From JAGPKI01 sp052034135 (lineage in GTDB: Bacteria > Caldisericota > Caldisericia > UBA6126 > JAGPKI01): a stretch of DNA of 59,851 bases. The stretch covers positions 1-59,851 of the forward strand of contig JBPOJC010000009.1 in assembly GCA_052034135.1 (NCBI GenBank). Direction: 5' to 3'. The notes under the pieces were generated by a model. It had not been told where the DNA came from and did not search any database. It saw only the letters and a list, made by a program, of their open reading frames with translations. Numbering within the stretch: position 1 is the stretch's first letter; the number at the start of each line of letters is the position of its first letter. Made by a program: the position numbers and the translations under genes. This document shows positions 16,569-25,283 of the stretch, piece after piece.

Positions 16569-17825
16569 ATGATGATGGACGATCTTAAGAATGTTGACCC
16601 GGATATTGCTAATGCGTTACAAAAAGAACTTGAAAGACAGAGGGAAAAACTTGAACTTATAGCATCTGAGAATATTGTATCTAAAGCAGTACTACAAGCT
16701 TTGGGCTCTGTAGGCACAAATAAATATGCAGAAGGCTATCCTGGAAAAAGGTATTACGGAGGGTGTGAGTTTGTTGATATATTTGAAACTCTTGCAATAG
16801 AAAGAGCTAAAATTTTATTTAAGGCAGATCACGCAAATGTTCAGCCTCATTCTGGTGCACAGGCTAATTTATCTGTATATTTTGCTGTACTTAATCCTGG
16901 TGATACATTAATGGGGATGAACCTTTCACATGGTGGTCACCTAACTCATGGTCATCCTATATCAATTTCTGGTAAGTATTATAAAGTTGTTCAGTATGGG
17001 GTGAACCCTGAAACGGAAACCATTGATTATGATGAGCTTGAAAGATTAGCTATCGAATCAAAGCCAAAAATAATAATATGCGGAGCAAGCGCCTACCCAA
17101 GATTTATAGATTTTGAACGATTTTCTAAAGTTGCCAAATCTGTTGGAGCATATTTAATGGCTGATATGGCACATATCGCTGGTCCAATTATAGCAGATCT
17201 TCATCCATCTCCAATTCCCTGGACAGATTTTACTACCACTACTACTCATAAAACTTTAAGAGGACCGAGGGGCGGAATGATCCTCTGTAAAGCAGAACAT
17301 GCAAAGCTTATTGATAAAGCAGTTTTTCCTGGTATTCAAGGAGGACCGCTAATGCATGTAATTGCTGCTAAGGCAGTGGCATTTAAAGAAGCGATGAGTG
17401 AAGATTTTAAAGAATACCAGAGGCAAATCCTAAAAAATGCAAAAAGACTTAGTGAAGTATTATCTGAAAAAGGATTAAGAATTGTCTCAGGTGGCACGGA
17501 TAATCATCTTATGCTTGTAGATTTGCGTCCAATTAATATGACTGGCAAAGAAGGAGAAGCTATTCTTGATTCTGTAAATATTACCGTAAACAAAAATACA
17601 ATTCCGTTTGATCCAAATCCTCCAACGGTTACAAGTGGCTTACGCATTGGAACACCTGCTGTAACTACGAGGGGTATGAAAGAAAAAGAAATGGAGTTAA
17701 TAGGAGAACTCATTTATGATGCTCTTACTCATAAAGATGATAATTCCGTTCTTTCTTCTATAGCCTCCAAAGTAAAAGAATTAAATGCAAAATTTCCTAT
17801 ATATGATGGATTAAGCTATACTTGA
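16569..17825 (+). CDS. glyA: Serine hydroxymethyltransferase
   Basis: 418 residues, usual length. PLP enzyme that converts serine plus tetrahydrofolate to glycine plus 5,10-methylene-THF. Hallmarks: ELERQREKLELIASEN near residues 18-33, KYAEGYPGKRYYGGCEFVD near 53-71, DMAHIAGPI, and the Schiff-base lysine in TTTTTHKTLRGPRGG near 225. Three adjacent ATG codons (16569, 16572, 16575) could serve as the start; GAGGAACAAGG lies just upstream. Downstream of rpiB and probably in the same transcript. Confidence 0.97.
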   Translation: MMMDDLKNVDPDIANALQKELERQREKLELIASENIVSKAVLQALGSVGTNKYAEGYPGKRYYGGCEFVDIFETLAIERAKILFKADHANVQPHSGAQANLSVYFAVLNPGDTLMGMNLSHGGHLTHGHPISISGKYYKVVQYGVNPETETIDYDELERLAIESKPKIIICGASAYPRFIDFERFSKVAKSVGAYLMADMAHIAGPIIADLHPSPIPWTDFTTTTTHKTLRGPRGGMILCKAEHAKLIDKAVFPGIQGGPLMHVIAAKAVAFKEAMSEDFKEYQRQILKNAKRLSEVLSEKGLRIVSGGTDNHLMLVDLRPINMTGKEGEAILDSVNITVNKNTIPFDPNPPTVTSGLRIGTPAVTTRGMKEKEMELIGELIYDALTHKDDNSVLSSIASKVKELNAKFPIYDGLSYT

Positions 17826-17954
17826 GGTATGCAATAAATGAGGCATAATCGAATTTACAAAGGTGAGCATAGCCGATTTAGGAAAATTCTCTTTGTAACT
17901 TGTTCCAAAGAATGCGTGTATTCATTTTAGTGAAATAAAATTTATGAGCAAAGG
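17826..17954 (+). other. Possible structured leader before lemA
   Basis: 129 bases with no gene. TACAAAG (17856-17862) can pair with CTTTGTA (17891-17897) around a 28-base loop, and a small GAAT..ATTC hairpin follows. I do not recognise a known riboswitch class. Weak evidence. Confidence 0.2.
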
Positions 17955-17966
17955 ATGGTAATTAAA

Positions 17967-18524
17967 ATGGTTGGATGGATTATTTTAATTATTGTTTTGG
18001 TGATCGGACTGTATATTCTCATAAAGTATAATAGCTTTATTGTTTTACGAAATAGAATTCAAAATGCTTGGGCACAAATAAATGTAGAGTTAAAAAGAAG
18101 ATATGATTTAATTCCAAACCTCATAAATACTGTTAAAGGTTATATGCAGTACGAGAAAGAGGTTCTTGAAAATGTTGTAAAAGCCAGATCTCAAGCAATT
18201 GAAGCAAAGTCAGTTAAAGAACAAGGTGAAGCTGAGACACAGCTTACTAAAGCTTTAAGAACGCTTTTTGCAGTTATGGAAAATTACCCTGAACTTAAAG
18301 CTAATGAAAATGTTATGAGGCTTCAAGAGGAATTAACTTCTACAGAAAATAGAATTGCTTTTTCAAGACAGTTTTATAATGATATTGTTATGCGTTACAA
18401 TGCAGGTATTCAGGTTTTCCCTGCAAATATAATTGCGCGTATGTTTAATTTCAAGGGCGAAGAATATTTTGAAATTGATCTTCCCGAAGAGAAGGAGGTG
18501 CCAAAAGTAAATCTTGGTTTATGA
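17967..18524 (+). CDS. lemA: LemA family protein
   Basis: 185 residues from ATG 17967. An in-frame ATG at 17955 lies inside the likely ribosome site AAGGATGG, so the later codon is preferred. One N-terminal membrane helix (residues about 3-20), then the LemA core: NRIQNAWAQINVELKRRYDLIPNLINTVKGY near 31-61 and NRIAFSRQFYNDIVMRYN near 132-149, ending FPANIIARMFNFK. Predicted helical-bundle protein with a cytoplasmic or periplasmic domain; role not settled. The overlap with htpX by 11 bases repeats the widespread lemA-htpX pairing, which suggests a shared membrane-quality function. Confidence 0.93.
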   Translation: MVGWIILIIVLVIGLYILIKYNSFIVLRNRIQNAWAQINVELKRRYDLIPNLINTVKGYMQYEKEVLENVVKARSQAIEAKSVKEQGEAETQLTKALRTLFAVMENYPELKANENVMRLQEELTSTENRIAFSRQFYNDIVMRYNAGIQVFPANIIARMFNFKGEEYFEIDLPEEKEVPKVNLGL

Positions 18525-19413
18525 TGAAATAGCAAAAAATAGAAGAAAATCTTTTTTTCTTCTCATATTATTTTCAATTTTTACTGTTCTTATATGTTAT
18601 TTTATAGGTGCAGCATGGTTTGGAAGTGGTTTAGGGGGGTTAGTCTTTGGATTTGTAATTTCTTTGACAATGTCACTTGTTAGCTTTTATACAGGCGATA
18701 AAGTGGTTCTTTCCTCTGTAGGAGCAAGAGAAATTAGCAGAGATGAATATCCAGTACTTTACAATGTTACTGAAGAATTATGTATTGCAGCCGGAATACC
18801 TATGCCAAAAATTTATGTTGTTCCTGATCCATCGCCTAATGCTTTTGCAACTGGAAGGAATTTAGAGAACGCTAAAATAGCTGTAAATGAAGGACTTTTA
18901 AAAATATTAAACAGAGAAGAGCTTCAGGGTGTTATTGCTCATGAGCTTTCACATATAAAGAATAATGATATTATGTTTGCAACAATTGTTTCAGTTCTAT
19001 TAGGAATGATAATAATTTTATCGACTGTGTTTAGAAGAACGTTTTGGTGGGGAGGTGGAGATAGGGATAGAGATAGCGGTGGAGTAATATTAGTTTTAAT
19101 TGGTTTATTATTGGCAATTTTTGCACCAATAGCAGCAAAACTTATACAATTATCTCTTTCAAGAAATAGAGAATATCTTGCTGATGCAAGTGCAGCGCTA
19201 ATTACTCGCAATCCATTGGGTCTGGCAAGCGCATTAAAAAAAATATCTGGCACTAAAGTTGTTTCAAGAACGGTTAATGATGCTGTCGCACCTCTCTATA
19301 TTGCTGAACCATTTAAAGGTATTGATGTTAAAAATCTCTTTTCAACACATCCGCCAATTGAAGAAAGAGTTAAACGCCTCGAGGAGATGGCATATGTTAG
19401 ACAAAGTTTGTAA
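18514..19413 (+). CDS. htpX: HtpX-type membrane zinc metalloprotease (M48)
   Basis: 299 residues, usual length. TTG start at 18514 within the lemA end; a strong GAAGGAGGTG lies at 18491-18500 and no ATG is available before YDEIAKNRRKSFF. Two N-terminal membrane helices (about residues 15-55), the catalytic HELSH near 145-149, two further membrane helices (about 158-178 and 192-212, separated by a Gly/Arg/Asp loop), and the third zinc ligand region NREYLADASAA near 220-230. It degrades damaged membrane proteins in characterised bacteria. Confidence 0.95.
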   Translation: MVYDEIAKNRRKSFFLLILFSIFTVLICYFIGAAWFGSGLGGLVFGFVISLTMSLVSFYTGDKVVLSSVGAREISRDEYPVLYNVTEELCIAAGIPMPKIYVVPDPSPNAFATGRNLENAKIAVNEGLLKILNREELQGVIAHELSHIKNNDIMFATIVSVLLGMIIILSTVFRRTFWWGGGDRDRDSGGVILVLIGLLLAIFAPIAAKLIQLSLSRNREYLADASAALITRNPLGLASALKKISGTKVVSRTVNDAVAPLYIAEPFKGIDVKNLFSTHPPIEERVKRLEEMAYVRQSL

Positions 19414-19437
19414 ATTATTTAAAAGGAGGGGTTGTTT

Positions 19438-20004
19438 ATGCTTATAAATATAGCAAAAAACGCAAACCTTTTGGAATTTAGAGAAGAACTTTTTGAAGAA
19501 GAAAATATTGATATTTCTAAGTGTTATCAATGTGGTAAATGTACGGCAGGTTGTCCAATGAATTATCTTATGGATATCCCACCTTCTCAAGTTATTCGTT
19601 TCTGTCAACTTGGGCTTAAGGACAAAGTTCTCAATTCAAGAGCTATATGGTTTTGTGTTTTTTGTGAGACCTGTAGTACTCGCTGTCCACAAGATGTAGA
19701 TATAAAAGGTGTTATGGATGCATTTAGAAGAATGGCAGTAAAGGAAGGAATTACAGAAAAAGCCCCTGATGTTGATATATTCCAAAGAGCTTTTTCCGGT
19801 TCTATTTATTCATTTGGCAGGGTATATGAGCCCGGAATGATTATAAATTTTAATTTGCGCTCAGGAAAATTATTCAAGGATGTAAATTTATTTCCACTTA
19901 TGCTTTTAAAGAGAAAAATCAACCTTAAGCCCACTCCTAAAAGGGTTAAAGAGGTAAGAGAGGTATTTAAGAAAGTAAATAGAATTAGAAAGGAAAAGGT
20001 GTAA
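19438..20004 (+). CDS. hdrC: Heterodisulfide-reductase-like subunit C (HdrC)
   Basis: 188 residues from ATG 19438, 7 bases after AAAGGAGGG; an in-frame TTG at 19432 is less well placed. Two 4Fe-4S sites: KCYQCGKCTAGCPM near residues 25-38 and FCVFCETCSTRCP near 72-84. In methanogens and in bacterial Hdr complexes HdrC carries electrons between HdrA and HdrB. It is the first gene of a seven-gene array (hdrC-hdrB-hdrA-flxD-flxC-flxB-flxA-like). It begins 24 bases after htpX. Confidence 0.9.
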   Translation: MLINIAKNANLLEFREELFEEENIDISKCYQCGKCTAGCPMNYLMDIPPSQVIRFCQLGLKDKVLNSRAIWFCVFCETCSTRCPQDVDIKGVMDAFRRMAVKEGITEKAPDVDIFQRAFSGSIYSFGRVYEPGMIINFNLRSGKLFKDVNLFPLMLLKRKINLKPTPKRVKEVREVFKKVNRIRKEKV

Positions 20005-20010
20005 ACGACA

Positions 20011-20883
20011 ATGGATTATGCATATTATCCAGGTTGCTCGTTGGAGTCAACCTCTCCAGATTTTAATGAATCAACAAAAGCACTTATTAATTTTTTGGAA
20101 CTTGAAATTGATGAAATACCTGATTGGACTTGTTGTGGAGCAAGCGCACTTCACCCCCAAGATAAACTCTTATCAGTTGCTCTCCCAGCTCTAACAATTG
20201 AATCCGCTAATAAGATAAAAAAAGATATAATGGTTCAATGTCCAGCTTGTTTAGCTCATCTTAAAGAGTCAAGGAATACAATTGCTGAAGGTGGAAAATT
20301 GGCAGAAGAACTTTCGAAAGTACTCGAAGGTCATGATATTTCACCAAATATTAAAATAAAACATTTTTCAGAAATTCTTTTGGAAGAATATGGTTTAGAA
20401 AATCTAAAAGAAGAAGTTGTTAGAAAGTTAGATGGGTTAAAAATTGTCTGCTATTATGGTTGCGTAATTGTACGCCCTAAAAAGCTTATGCAATATGATG
20501 ACCCAGAAAACCCAACAATTATGGATAAACTTATCTCCGTTACAGGTGCAGAAGTCCTTGACTGGCCATTTAAAACAAGGTGTTGTGGAGCAAGTTACTC
20601 AATTTCAAAAGTGGATGTTGTATATGATTTAACCTATGAAATTCTATCAATGGCAAAAAAGGTTTCTGCTAATGCTATCTCTGTCTTGTGTCCATTATGT
20701 CATGTGAACTTAGATCTAAGGCAGAAAGCTATAGAACAACGCTATGGTGAGAAATTTAATTTACCAATTTTTTACTATACTCAACTCTTAGGACTATCTT
20801 TTGGGATTGATCCTAATGAGTTAGCTTTAGATAGGCTGTTTGTTTCTCCTTTTCCACTGTTAGAGAGTAATAATTTGATTTAG
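20011..20883 (+). CDS. hdrB: Heterodisulfide-reductase-like subunit B (HdrB)
   Basis: 290 residues. Two CCG domains that bind the unusual noncubane 4Fe-4S clusters at the disulfide-reducing site. First set: YYPGCSLE near 5-12, WTCCGASALHP near 41-51, QCPACLAHL near 76-84. Second set: CYYGC near 148-152, TRCCGASYS near 190-198, LCPLCHVNLDLRQ near 229-241. Both cysteine sets look complete, so disulfide chemistry is expected. In bacteria the disulfide partner is not CoM-S-S-CoB and is generally unknown (DsrC has been proposed in sulfate reducers). No DsrC-like gene is in this window. Confidence 0.92.
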   Translation: MDYAYYPGCSLESTSPDFNESTKALINFLELEIDEIPDWTCCGASALHPQDKLLSVALPALTIESANKIKKDIMVQCPACLAHLKESRNTIAEGGKLAEELSKVLEGHDISPNIKIKHFSEILLEEYGLENLKEEVVRKLDGLKIVCYYGCVIVRPKKLMQYDDPENPTIMDKLISVTGAEVLDWPFKTRCCGASYSISKVDVVYDLTYEILSMAKKVSANAISVLCPLCHVNLDLRQKAIEQRYGEKFNLPIFYYTQLLGLSFGIDPNELALDRLFVSPFPLLESNNLI

Positions 20884-20896
20884 AGAGGTGTAAAAA

Positions 20897-22879
20897 GTGG
20901 CAAGAATAGGTGTTTTTGTATGTTGGTGTGGATCAAATATTGCTGAAACAGTTGATGTAGAAAAAGTGTCTCAAGCGTCTGCACAAATACCTGGTGTGGT
21001 TTATTCGGTAGATTATAAGTATATGTGCTCCGACCCTGGACAGGATATGATTAAAAAAGCTATTGTTGAATATAAACTTACAGGAGTCGTTGTTGCTTCA
21101 TGTTCTCCACGAATGCATGAAGTAACTTTCAGAAGAGCAGCAAGCGAGGCAGGCCTTAATCCTTATATGCTTGAAATGGCAAACATTAGGGAGCATTGCT
21201 CATGGGTTCACAATAATAAAGAGGAAGCTACAAAAAAGGCAATAGATTTAGTGCGAATGATGGTAGAAAAAGTGAAAAGGAACCAACCTCTTACAAATAT
21301 AAAGATCCCTGTTACAAAAAAAGCTCTTGTAATTGGGGGAGGAGTGGCTGGGATACAAGCTGCACTTGATATTGCAAACGGAGGCATTAAAACAATTCTC
21401 CTTGATAAGGAACCCTCAATCGGTGGACATATGTCAATGCTTGATGAGACTTTTCCCACTCTTGACTGTTCTCAATGCATCCTTACTCCTAAAATGGTTG
21501 AAGTTTCTCAAAATCCAAATATTGAAATTGTAACATACTCTGAGATTGAAAAGGTTTCAGGTTTTGTTGGTAATTTTAAAGTGAGCATTAGGAAAAAGGC
21601 AAGGTATGTTGACCCTAAAGAGTGCACTGGTTGTGGAATTTGCTGGAGCAAATGTCCTATCTCAGTTCCTTCTGAATTTGAACAGGGCCTTGGCAAGAGA
21701 AAGGCGATTTATGTGCCTTTCCCTCAAGCGGTTCCAAATAAACCTGTTATTGATGTCGAACATTGCACTTATTTTACTTCTGGTGGCAAAAGATGTAAGA
21801 TATGTCAGAAAGTTTGTCCAAAACAGTGTATAAACTTTGAAGATAAAGAAGAAATTATTGAAGAAGAAGTCGGAGCCATAGTTGTTGCTACAGGTTATGA
21901 CATTATGCCTACTTCTGAGTTTGGCGAATATGGATATGGAAAATATGCTGATGTTGTAACATCTCTACAATTTGAAAGAATGGTTTGTGCTTCAGGACCT
22001 ACTCTTGGAGATTTACAGAGACCATCTGATGGCAAAAAGCCAGAAACCGTTGTTTTCATTCAATGTGTTGGCTCGAGGGATCCAGCTCATTATTATCCAT
22101 ATTGTTCAAAAATTTGCTGTATGTATACAGCCAAGCAGACTATACTGTACAGACATAAAGTTCCAAACGGAAATGCTTATGTATTTTATATCGATATAAG
22201 AGCTAATGGTAAAAACTATGAAGAATTTGTTAGAAGAGCAATAGAAGAAGAGGAGGCCCAATACCTGAGAGGTAGAGTATCAACTGTCTATAAGGATGGA
22301 GAAGACCTTGTTGTAGAAGGCGCAGATACACTAACCAATTCTCAGGTTAAAATAAGAGCAGATCTGGTAGTGCTTGCTACAGCAATGGTGCCCCCTAAAG
22401 GAATAAAGGAACTCGCACAGAAGTTGGGAATTGGATATGATCAGTATGGCTTTCTTACTGAGGCACACCCTAAACTCAGACCTGTTGAAACTTCAACTGC
22501 AGGTATTTATCTTGCTGGAGCTTGTGTAAGCCCAAGAGATATTCCTGATTCGGTATCTGAAGGAAGTGGCGCTGCAGCAAAAGTTTTGGGGCTTTTATCA
22601 AAAGATGAATTTGAGAAAGAGGGAGTTGTAGCTAAAGTTAATGAAATTACCTGTACAGGCTGTAAGAATTGCATAACAATTTGTCCATATAGAGCAATTA
22701 CCCTTAAAGACATAAAAGACAGACAAGGAAATTTGATAAAGCAAGTTGCAGAAGTTAATCCTGGACTTTGTACAGGTTGCGGTACTTGTACTCCAACATG
22801 CCCTTCGCGAAGCATAGACCTTCAAGGATTTACAGATGAAGAGCTTTATGCTGAGATAAATGCTTTAGCAGAACTATAA
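20897..22879 (+). CDS. hdrA: Heterodisulfide-reductase-like subunit A (HdrA), electron-bifurcating flavoprotein
   Basis: 660 residues from GTG 20897. N-terminal module with VFVCWCGSN (residues 6-14) and SCSPRMHE; FAD motif GGGVAGIQAALDIA near 147-160; the PTLDCSQCILTPKM segment near 190; and four ferredoxin-type Cys groups: CTGCGICWSKCP near 243, CKICQKVCP near 300, CTGCKNCITICP near 583 and CTGCGTCTPTCP near 623. HdrA FAD is the bifurcation site in the structurally studied methanogen complex. The usual single-chain length and complete Cys groups argue for a working enzyme. The neighbours supply HdrB/HdrC on one side and an MvhD/Flx input module on the other. Confidence 0.95.
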   Translation: MARIGVFVCWCGSNIAETVDVEKVSQASAQIPGVVYSVDYKYMCSDPGQDMIKKAIVEYKLTGVVVASCSPRMHEVTFRRAASEAGLNPYMLEMANIREHCSWVHNNKEEATKKAIDLVRMMVEKVKRNQPLTNIKIPVTKKALVIGGGVAGIQAALDIANGGIKTILLDKEPSIGGHMSMLDETFPTLDCSQCILTPKMVEVSQNPNIEIVTYSEIEKVSGFVGNFKVSIRKKARYVDPKECTGCGICWSKCPISVPSEFEQGLGKRKAIYVPFPQAVPNKPVIDVEHCTYFTSGGKRCKICQKVCPKQCINFEDKEEIIEEEVGAIVVATGYDIMPTSEFGEYGYGKYADVVTSLQFERMVCASGPTLGDLQRPSDGKKPETVVFIQCVGSRDPAHYYPYCSKICCMYTAKQTILYRHKVPNGNAYVFYIDIRANGKNYEEFVRRAIEEEEAQYLRGRVSTVYKDGEDLVVEGADTLTNSQVKIRADLVVLATAMVPPKGIKELAQKLGIGYDQYGFLTEAHPKLRPVETSTAGIYLAGACVSPRDIPDSVSEGSGAAAKVLGLLSKDEFEKEGVVAKVNEITCTGCKNCITICPYRAITLKDIKDRQGNLIKQVAEVNPGLCTGCGTCTPTCPSRSIDLQGFTDEELYAEINALAEL

Positions 22880-22889
22880 GGAGAGAGAT

Positions 22890-23327
22890 ATGAGCGAAGA
22901 AACCTTTGAACCTAAAATTGTTGCGTTTGTGTGTAATTGGTGTACCTATGCAGGTGCTGATCTTGCTGGTACCTCAAGATTTAAGTATGAACCATGCGTT
23001 AGAATTATTAAAACTCCATGCTCTGGAAGAATTGATCCAATGTTTATTGTGCATACATTCGAAAGTGGCGCAGATGGAATTATAATTTCAGGCTGCCATC
23101 CAAATGATTGTCATTACAATGGGGGCAATTTTAATGCTCGAAGAAAGTTTATAGTAATGAGAAGGCTTCTTTCTCAACTTGGTGTCGATGTCGAGCGTGT
23201 CACATTCACATGGTGCTCAGCTTCTGAAGGTAAAAAGTTTGCTGATCTAATAAATGAGGTAACAGAAAAGATTAGAAAACTTGGACCTTACAGCGACTAT
23301 CGAAAACTCGATTTAGAGGTGAGGTAA
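22890..23327 (+). CDS. MvhD/FlxD-like 2Fe-2S electron-transfer protein
   Basis: 145 residues. The MvhD family pattern is clear: VAFVCNWCTYAGADLAG near residues 11-27, TPCSGRIDP near 46-54, ISGCHPNDCHY near 71-81. In methanogens MvhD links the hydrogenase to HdrA; in the bacterial Flx complex the homologue (FlxD) links an NADH-oxidising module to HdrA. No hydrogenase subunits are present here, so the second role fits better. It sits 10 bases after hdrA and 5 bases before the next gene. Confidence 0.9.
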   Translation: MSEETFEPKIVAFVCNWCTYAGADLAGTSRFKYEPCVRIIKTPCSGRIDPMFIVHTFESGADGIIISGCHPNDCHYNGGNFNARRKFIVMRRLLSQLGVDVERVTFTWCSASEGKKFADLINEVTEKIRKLGPYSDYRKLDLEVR

Positions 23328-23332
23328 AATAT

Positions 23333-24202
23333 ATGAAGGAATTGATTGATAAAGCAAAGGAACTTCTTTCAAAAGGTGAAGTTAACTTAATAATTGGTTA
23401 TGAAAAAATTGATTCTAATAGCAACACTACAAGACCTCTTTTTATCAGAAATGAGTCTCAGGCAGAAAAACTTGTTTTTGACAAATATTGCGTAAATAAC
23501 CTCTCCACTTATCTAAAAAGGGAAGAAACACGCAATATTGGTAATATTGGAATTGTAGCAAAGGGTTGTGACATTCGTTCAATTGTTGGTCTTATTCAGG
23601 AGAATCAGATCTTGAAAGATAGGGTTTATATAATAGGAATGAGATGTAATGGAGTGGTTAAAGGTAAAGAGCCAGACTTTGAGTCTCTTTCGAGCAAATG
23701 TAAATACTGCAAGGTTCATAATCCTCATCTTTCTGATGCTGTTTTAGGAGAAGCAGTTGATGAAACCTTAAGTAAAGATCAAAAAATAAGATTCGATGAT
23801 GTTTCCGAATTCAATAAACTATCAAGAGAAGAAAAGTGGAGATTCTGGGAAGAGCAGTTTTCCAAGTGTATTAAATGTTATGCATGCAGGCAGGCATGTC
23901 CTTTATGCTACTGTAATCGATGCATAGTAGACCTTAACATGCCACAGTGGATTGATCCTCGTTCTAACCCGAAGGGCAATTTTGCTTGGAATATTGTAAG
24001 GGCTTATCATCTTGCCGGAAGATGTATTGATTGTGGCGAATGCGAAAGAGTTTGCCCTGCTGGTATTCCGCTCATGCTATTGAATAGAACCCTATTAGAA
24101 GAAGTTGGGGAGAAATTCAATTATGAGCCTGGTTTTGATACTGAAGTAAAACCACCTTTAACAGTTTTTAATCCTAATGATTTAGCTGAGTTTATTAAGT
24201 GA
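23333..24202 (+). CDS. Flx-type iron-sulfur subunit (FlxC/FrhB-like with two 4Fe-4S clusters)
   Basis: 289 residues. The N-terminal half has FrhB/HdrA2-like features: GIVAKGCDIRSIVGLIQEN near residues 78-96, MRCNGVV, CKYCKVHNP. The C-terminal half holds two 4Fe-4S groups, KCIKCYACRQACPLCYC near 181-197 and RCIDCGECERVCPAGIP near 231-247. In Desulfovibrio flxABCD-hdrABC clusters comparable ferredoxin-like subunits relay electrons between the flavin-NAD subunit and MvhD/HdrA. Exact correspondence with FlxB versus FlxC is uncertain. Confidence 0.8.
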   Translation: MKELIDKAKELLSKGEVNLIIGYEKIDSNSNTTRPLFIRNESQAEKLVFDKYCVNNLSTYLKREETRNIGNIGIVAKGCDIRSIVGLIQENQILKDRVYIIGMRCNGVVKGKEPDFESLSSKCKYCKVHNPHLSDAVLGEAVDETLSKDQKIRFDDVSEFNKLSREEKWRFWEEQFSKCIKCYACRQACPLCYCNRCIVDLNMPQWIDPRSNPKGNFAWNIVRAYHLAGRCIDCGECERVCPAGIPLMLLNRTLLEEVGEKFNYEPGFDTEVKPPLTVFNPNDLAEFIK

Positions 24203-24214
24203 GGGGGATGAACA

Positions 24215-25261
24215 ATGAAAGAAACATACATAACCTATAGGGGTATAAAAGATTTATTGAAGGATCTTTCAGGCAAAGAAAATACAGAAGTTTTTGGTCC
24301 AGTAGTTAAAGATGGCTCACCCTACATTACTAAAATTAATGAAGAATCAGAGATTACATTAGACTATTTTATTACCGTTAACTCTATTAAAGAAGCTTTA
24401 TTCCCAAGATATGAACCCATTTTAAAATATACAATTTCAAAAGACGAAGTTAAACTTATTGATCCAGAAGTAGATAAAAAAATTATTATTTTTGGCGGAC
24501 ATCCATGTGATGCTGCATCCATACCCTTAATGGATAAACTGTTTTCATGGGACTATAACGATAAATTTTTCTTAAAAAGAAAAGAAAATTCCTTAATGAT
24601 TACTCTTGCCTGTGAAGAATTTGATAAATATTGCTTTTGCACTACTGTCGGAAATTCTCCAAAAGGGGAGAAGGGCTCTGATATTCTTCTTGAAAGGGTA
24701 AGTGATGAAGCTTTTCGTGTTAAGGCTATAACTGAGGAGGGGAAAAAGTTTGTAGAAGAAAATAAAAGCTTTTTTGTACAAGAGGTTAATATTGATAAGA
24801 AATTTCCTAAAATAACAGATAAGGATTTACAAATTAAGTTTGATAGGAATAAAGTTAAAAAGTGGATTGAAGGAAACTTTGAAGATCCTTTATGGAAGGA
24901 AATGACTGAAAATTGCTGGAGTTGTGCAGCATGCACTTTTGTTTGCCCAACATGTCATTGTTTTGACATTACTGATAATGCTTCAATGTGGAGGGGTATT
25001 AGGACGAAAAACTGGGATGCCTGCACTCTACCAGTTTTTACCTTACATGCTTCAGGACATAATCCAAGAGAATTTTATTTCCAAAGATATAGGCAAAGAA
25101 TAGCTCATAAATATAGTTATTACGTTGACCTTTTCTCTGATGTTTCATGCACAGGCTGCGGGAGATGCAGTAGAGTTTGCGGGGCTGGTATAAATATATC
25201 AGAGGTTTTAAGCACAATTTCTTCTGCAAGTTCTTCTTTAGAAACAGCGAAAAAGGATTAA
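24215..25261 (+). CDS. Flx-type 4Fe-4S dicluster subunit (AsrA/FlxB-like)
   Basis: 348 residues. Similar in layout to anaerobic sulfite reductase subunit A and hydrogenase beta-type proteins: an N-terminal 200-residue domain with GGHPCDAASIPLMD near 92-105 and ACEEFDKYCFCTTVG near 131-145, then two ferredoxin-type groups, CWSCAACTFVCPTCHCFD near 237-254 and CTGCGRCSRVCGAGINISEV near 312-331. No sulfite reductase catalytic (siroheme) subunit AsrC is adjacent, so an Hdr-linked relay role is more likely than sulfite reduction. Start ATG 24215 with GAGGGGGATG upstream. Confidence 0.8.
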   Translation: MKETYITYRGIKDLLKDLSGKENTEVFGPVVKDGSPYITKINEESEITLDYFITVNSIKEALFPRYEPILKYTISKDEVKLIDPEVDKKIIIFGGHPCDAASIPLMDKLFSWDYNDKFFLKRKENSLMITLACEEFDKYCFCTTVGNSPKGEKGSDILLERVSDEAFRVKAITEEGKKFVEENKSFFVQEVNIDKKFPKITDKDLQIKFDRNKVKKWIEGNFEDPLWKEMTENCWSCAACTFVCPTCHCFDITDNASMWRGIRTKNWDACTLPVFTLHASGHNPREFYFQRYRQRIAHKYSYYVDLFSDVSCTGCGRCSRVCGAGINISEVLSTISSASSSLETAKKD

Positions 25262-25283
25262 GAAGGGGGTTTTAATACAGAAA